Shown piece after piece: positions 62,948-64,000 of a stretch of 64,000 nt of DNA (the stretch's first letter is position 1; each line of letters opens with the position of its first letter). The notes under the pieces are model-generated. The model searched no databases and was not told the origin of the DNA. It saw only the letters and a program-made list of their open reading frames with translations. Made by a program: the position numbers and the translations under genes. This stretch comes from an uncultured Paracoccaceae bacterium (GTDB lineage Bacteria; Pseudomonadota; Alphaproteobacteria; Rhodobacterales; Rhodobacteraceae), in the NCBI GenBank assembly GCA_947503925.1, contig CANNFQ010000001.1, positions 186,001-250,000 of the forward strand. The letters run 5' to 3'.

Positions 62948-62997
62948 GTCGGCAAAGCGTAGGCAAAGCGTCGGCGATGCGTCGGCAAAACGTCGGG
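62948..62997 (+). repeat. 11-bp tandem repeat locus 3 (GTCGGCAAAAC type)
   Basis: Four full units (GTCGGCAAAGC, GTAGGCAAAGC, GTCGGCGATGC, GTCGGCAAAAC) and a partial fifth, all in an 11-bp period. 34 bases are identical to locus 1 at 14951-14984. It lies in the gap between the converging YqeY-type and DUF2244 genes. Confidence 0.85.
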
Positions 62998-63044
62998 CAT
63001 CATCGCGCGCTGCCTTCATGTGTTGAAAAGTTAACGGGACGTGG

Positions 63045-63067
63045 AATGGGTCAAGACCCATCTTACG
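63045..63067. repeat. Palindromic 3'-end repeat, copy 2
   Basis: ATGGGTC-AA-GACCCAT then CTTACG; the 22 bases 63046-63067 match 52442-52463 exactly. It lies 18 bp past the DUF2244 stop (reading the minus strand) and 48 bp past tandem repeat locus 3. Confidence 0.75.
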
Positions 63068-63084
63068 TTTTGGCAAAGTGGTGT

Positions 63085-63576
63085 TCAGCCACGCAACGCG
63101 CACTTGAGGTCATCATAGAGCGCGAGCCGTTCCGCGGCATCCAGAAATGCCCCGATCTCAACCTCGCGGTCGCCACCCCGCAAGGTGATATAGTTTTCAA
63201 CCGGCCCACCCTTGGGGTGCAGGTGCACAGTGACCCAGTATCGGTTCGCTTCCCATTCCTGCACGTCGCCCTTTGGATTGTGCCGCGTCAGATGGGCGGT
63301 TGTGCCATCGACGCTTAGCTCCTCCAGCACTTCGCCCCGTCTGTAGCTGATGCTGAGTGCCGTCCAGAGCCCCCAGAGCATCAAAAGAAAAAAGGGCAGC
63401 AGCCCCCAAAGGATGGCCGTGCCAAGTACAGTGATCAGTGGCAAAGTGACAATCGCAGCTGTAGCCCCGATGAACAGTACGAAGTCCTTGCGCAGCAGCG
63501 ACCGGTAGGGCCAGAGACTAAGCTGCCAGTCATTGCTGGTGATTGGCGGAGTTTGTGGCGACCATTCATAAGGCAT
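63085..63576 (-). CDS. DUF2244 integral membrane protein
   Basis: A 163-aa protein. The start NDWQLSLWPYRSLLRKDFVL, two membrane helices (VLFIGATAAIVTLPLITVLG and AILWGLLPFFLLMLWGLWTA), and the soluble C-terminal half (EVLEELSVDGTTAHLTRHNP, WEANRYWVTVHLHPKGGPVE) match the DUF2244 family. It is widespread in alphaproteobacteria, often near respiratory genes, but of unknown function. A type II NADH dehydrogenase gene lies divergently next to it. Confidence 0.9.
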   Translation of the reverse strand: MPYEWSPQTPPITSNDWQLSLWPYRSLLRKDFVLFIGATAAIVTLPLITVLGTAILWGLLPFFLLMLWGLWTALSISYRRGEVLEELSVDGTTAHLTRHNPKGDVQEWEANRYWVTVHLHPKGGPVENYITLRGGDREVEIGAFLDAAERLALYDDLKCALRG

Positions 63577-63690
63577 GACCGCCTTTTATCGCATCAGGCG
63601 GACCGCGCAAATGCGAAGAGCTGTCGCGGGGGGCTTGCACCTGTCCGGTTTCGTGATGATTTAAGAGCTGAGAACCGGCTGAAAGATGAA

Positions 63691-64000
63691 ATGATGTCAA
63701 ATCACGCAGCACGCCCAAAAGTGGTGATTATCGGCGCTGGGTTTGGTGGCCTTGCAGCGGCCAAGACCCTCAAGCGCGCGCCCGTCGATATCGAGATCAT
63801 CGACCGCCGCAATTATCACCTGTTCCAGCCATTGCTGTATCAGGTGGCGACCGCCGATCTGTCACCGGCCGATATTGCCTGGCCGATCCGGGGCATATTC
63901 TCGCGCCAGCAAAATGTCTCGGTCACGCTATCAGAGGTGCTTGGCGTTGATACGGCCGCCGGGCAGGTGGTCAGCGCGGATAGGGTCATTGACTATGACT
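63691..64000 (+). CDS. ndh: Type II NADH dehydrogenase (NDH-2), 5' part (cut by window end)
   Basis: A frame open to the last base, starting at ATG 63691 (or 63694), with GAAAGATGA before it. The first 103 codons contain the FAD-binding motif KVVIIGAGFGGLAAAKTLKR, then IDRRNYHLFQPLLYQVATAD and LSPADIAWPIRGIF. These are the hallmark N-terminal segments of NDH-2 (membrane-associated, non-pumping NADH:quinone oxidoreductase). The C-terminal anchoring part lies outside. Confidence 0.88.
   Translation, partial: MMSNHAARPKVVIIGAGFGGLAAAKTLKRAPVDIEIIDRRNYHLFQPLLYQVATADLSPADIAWPIRGIFSRQQNVSVTLSEVLGVDTAAGQVVSADRVIDYD

Overview
This 64-kb window is a chromosomal segment of a GC-rich alphaproteobacterium, most likely a marine Rhodobacteraceae (Roseobacter group) member. 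The protein set supports this: hflK-hflC followed by a Do-type protease, cobS/cobT back to back, a glyQ - small membrane protein - glyS cluster, an Lrp-type regulator divergent from 4-hydroxyphenylpyruvate dioxygenase, DUF2244, and a PilM/PilP-like fusion protein. Genes are densely packed, with many TGATG, TAATG and ATGA start-stop overlaps. I found no rRNA, tRNA, intact insertion sequence, prophage or CRISPR array. About 59 genes are supported, two of them cut by the window edges, plus one broken transposase.

Layout. 1-12 kb: glutathione reductase (5' end missing), hflKC, Do-type protease, 2Fe-2S ferredoxin with an FG-GAP protein, cobS and cobT (end of cobalamin synthesis), a Kef-type K+/H+ antiporter, a decayed IS110-type scar, tpiA and a 2-oxoglutarate oxygenase. 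12-17 kb: a TfoX-like protein, an A-type Fe-S carrier, a DUF3307 membrane protein with a SatD-like regulator and a striking three-copy operator array, sufT, an orphan membrane-associated protein, and tgt. 17-32 kb: pabB, lon behind a heat-shock-type promoter, a chemotaxis transducer-like protein, Lrp/hpd, a large PilM-TM-PilP-like fusion, metY, a TTC38-type protein, and a TetR/DM13 pair sharing a palindrome. 32-46 kb: a GSCFA protein with a partner, trkH with a TPP-dependent decarboxylase, a degenerate trypsin-like protein, glyQ-x-glyS, a pyruvate phosphate dikinase-like enzyme and a SleB-type hydrolase. 46-64 kb: folB-folP-glmM, an EamA transporter, NIPSNAP, ArsR, GNAT, ilvC divergent from tandem Lrp genes, GGDEF, a class V aminotransferase, a UbiH-type hydroxylase, a HAD nucleotidase, GntR, a membrane glycosyltransferase, carA divergent from a YqeY protein, DUF2244, and the start of a type II NADH dehydrogenase.

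Most of the window is ordinary core metabolism and proteostasis. The parts worth a second look are: (i) the SatD-like/DUF3307 module with three 19-bp palindromes at an exact 29-bp spacing; (ii) an 11-bp tandem repeat (GTCGGCAAAAC type) found at three unlinked intergenic sites; (iii) two families of palindromic 3'-end repeats with the core GGGTCAAG, one copy of which encodes the last residues of the Kef antiporter; (iv) a secreted SPOR-like/peptidoglycan-binding/trypsin-like protein that appears to have lost all three catalytic residues; and (v) an orphan gene at 15.3 kb behind a long leader with palindromes sharing TGACCT half-sites.
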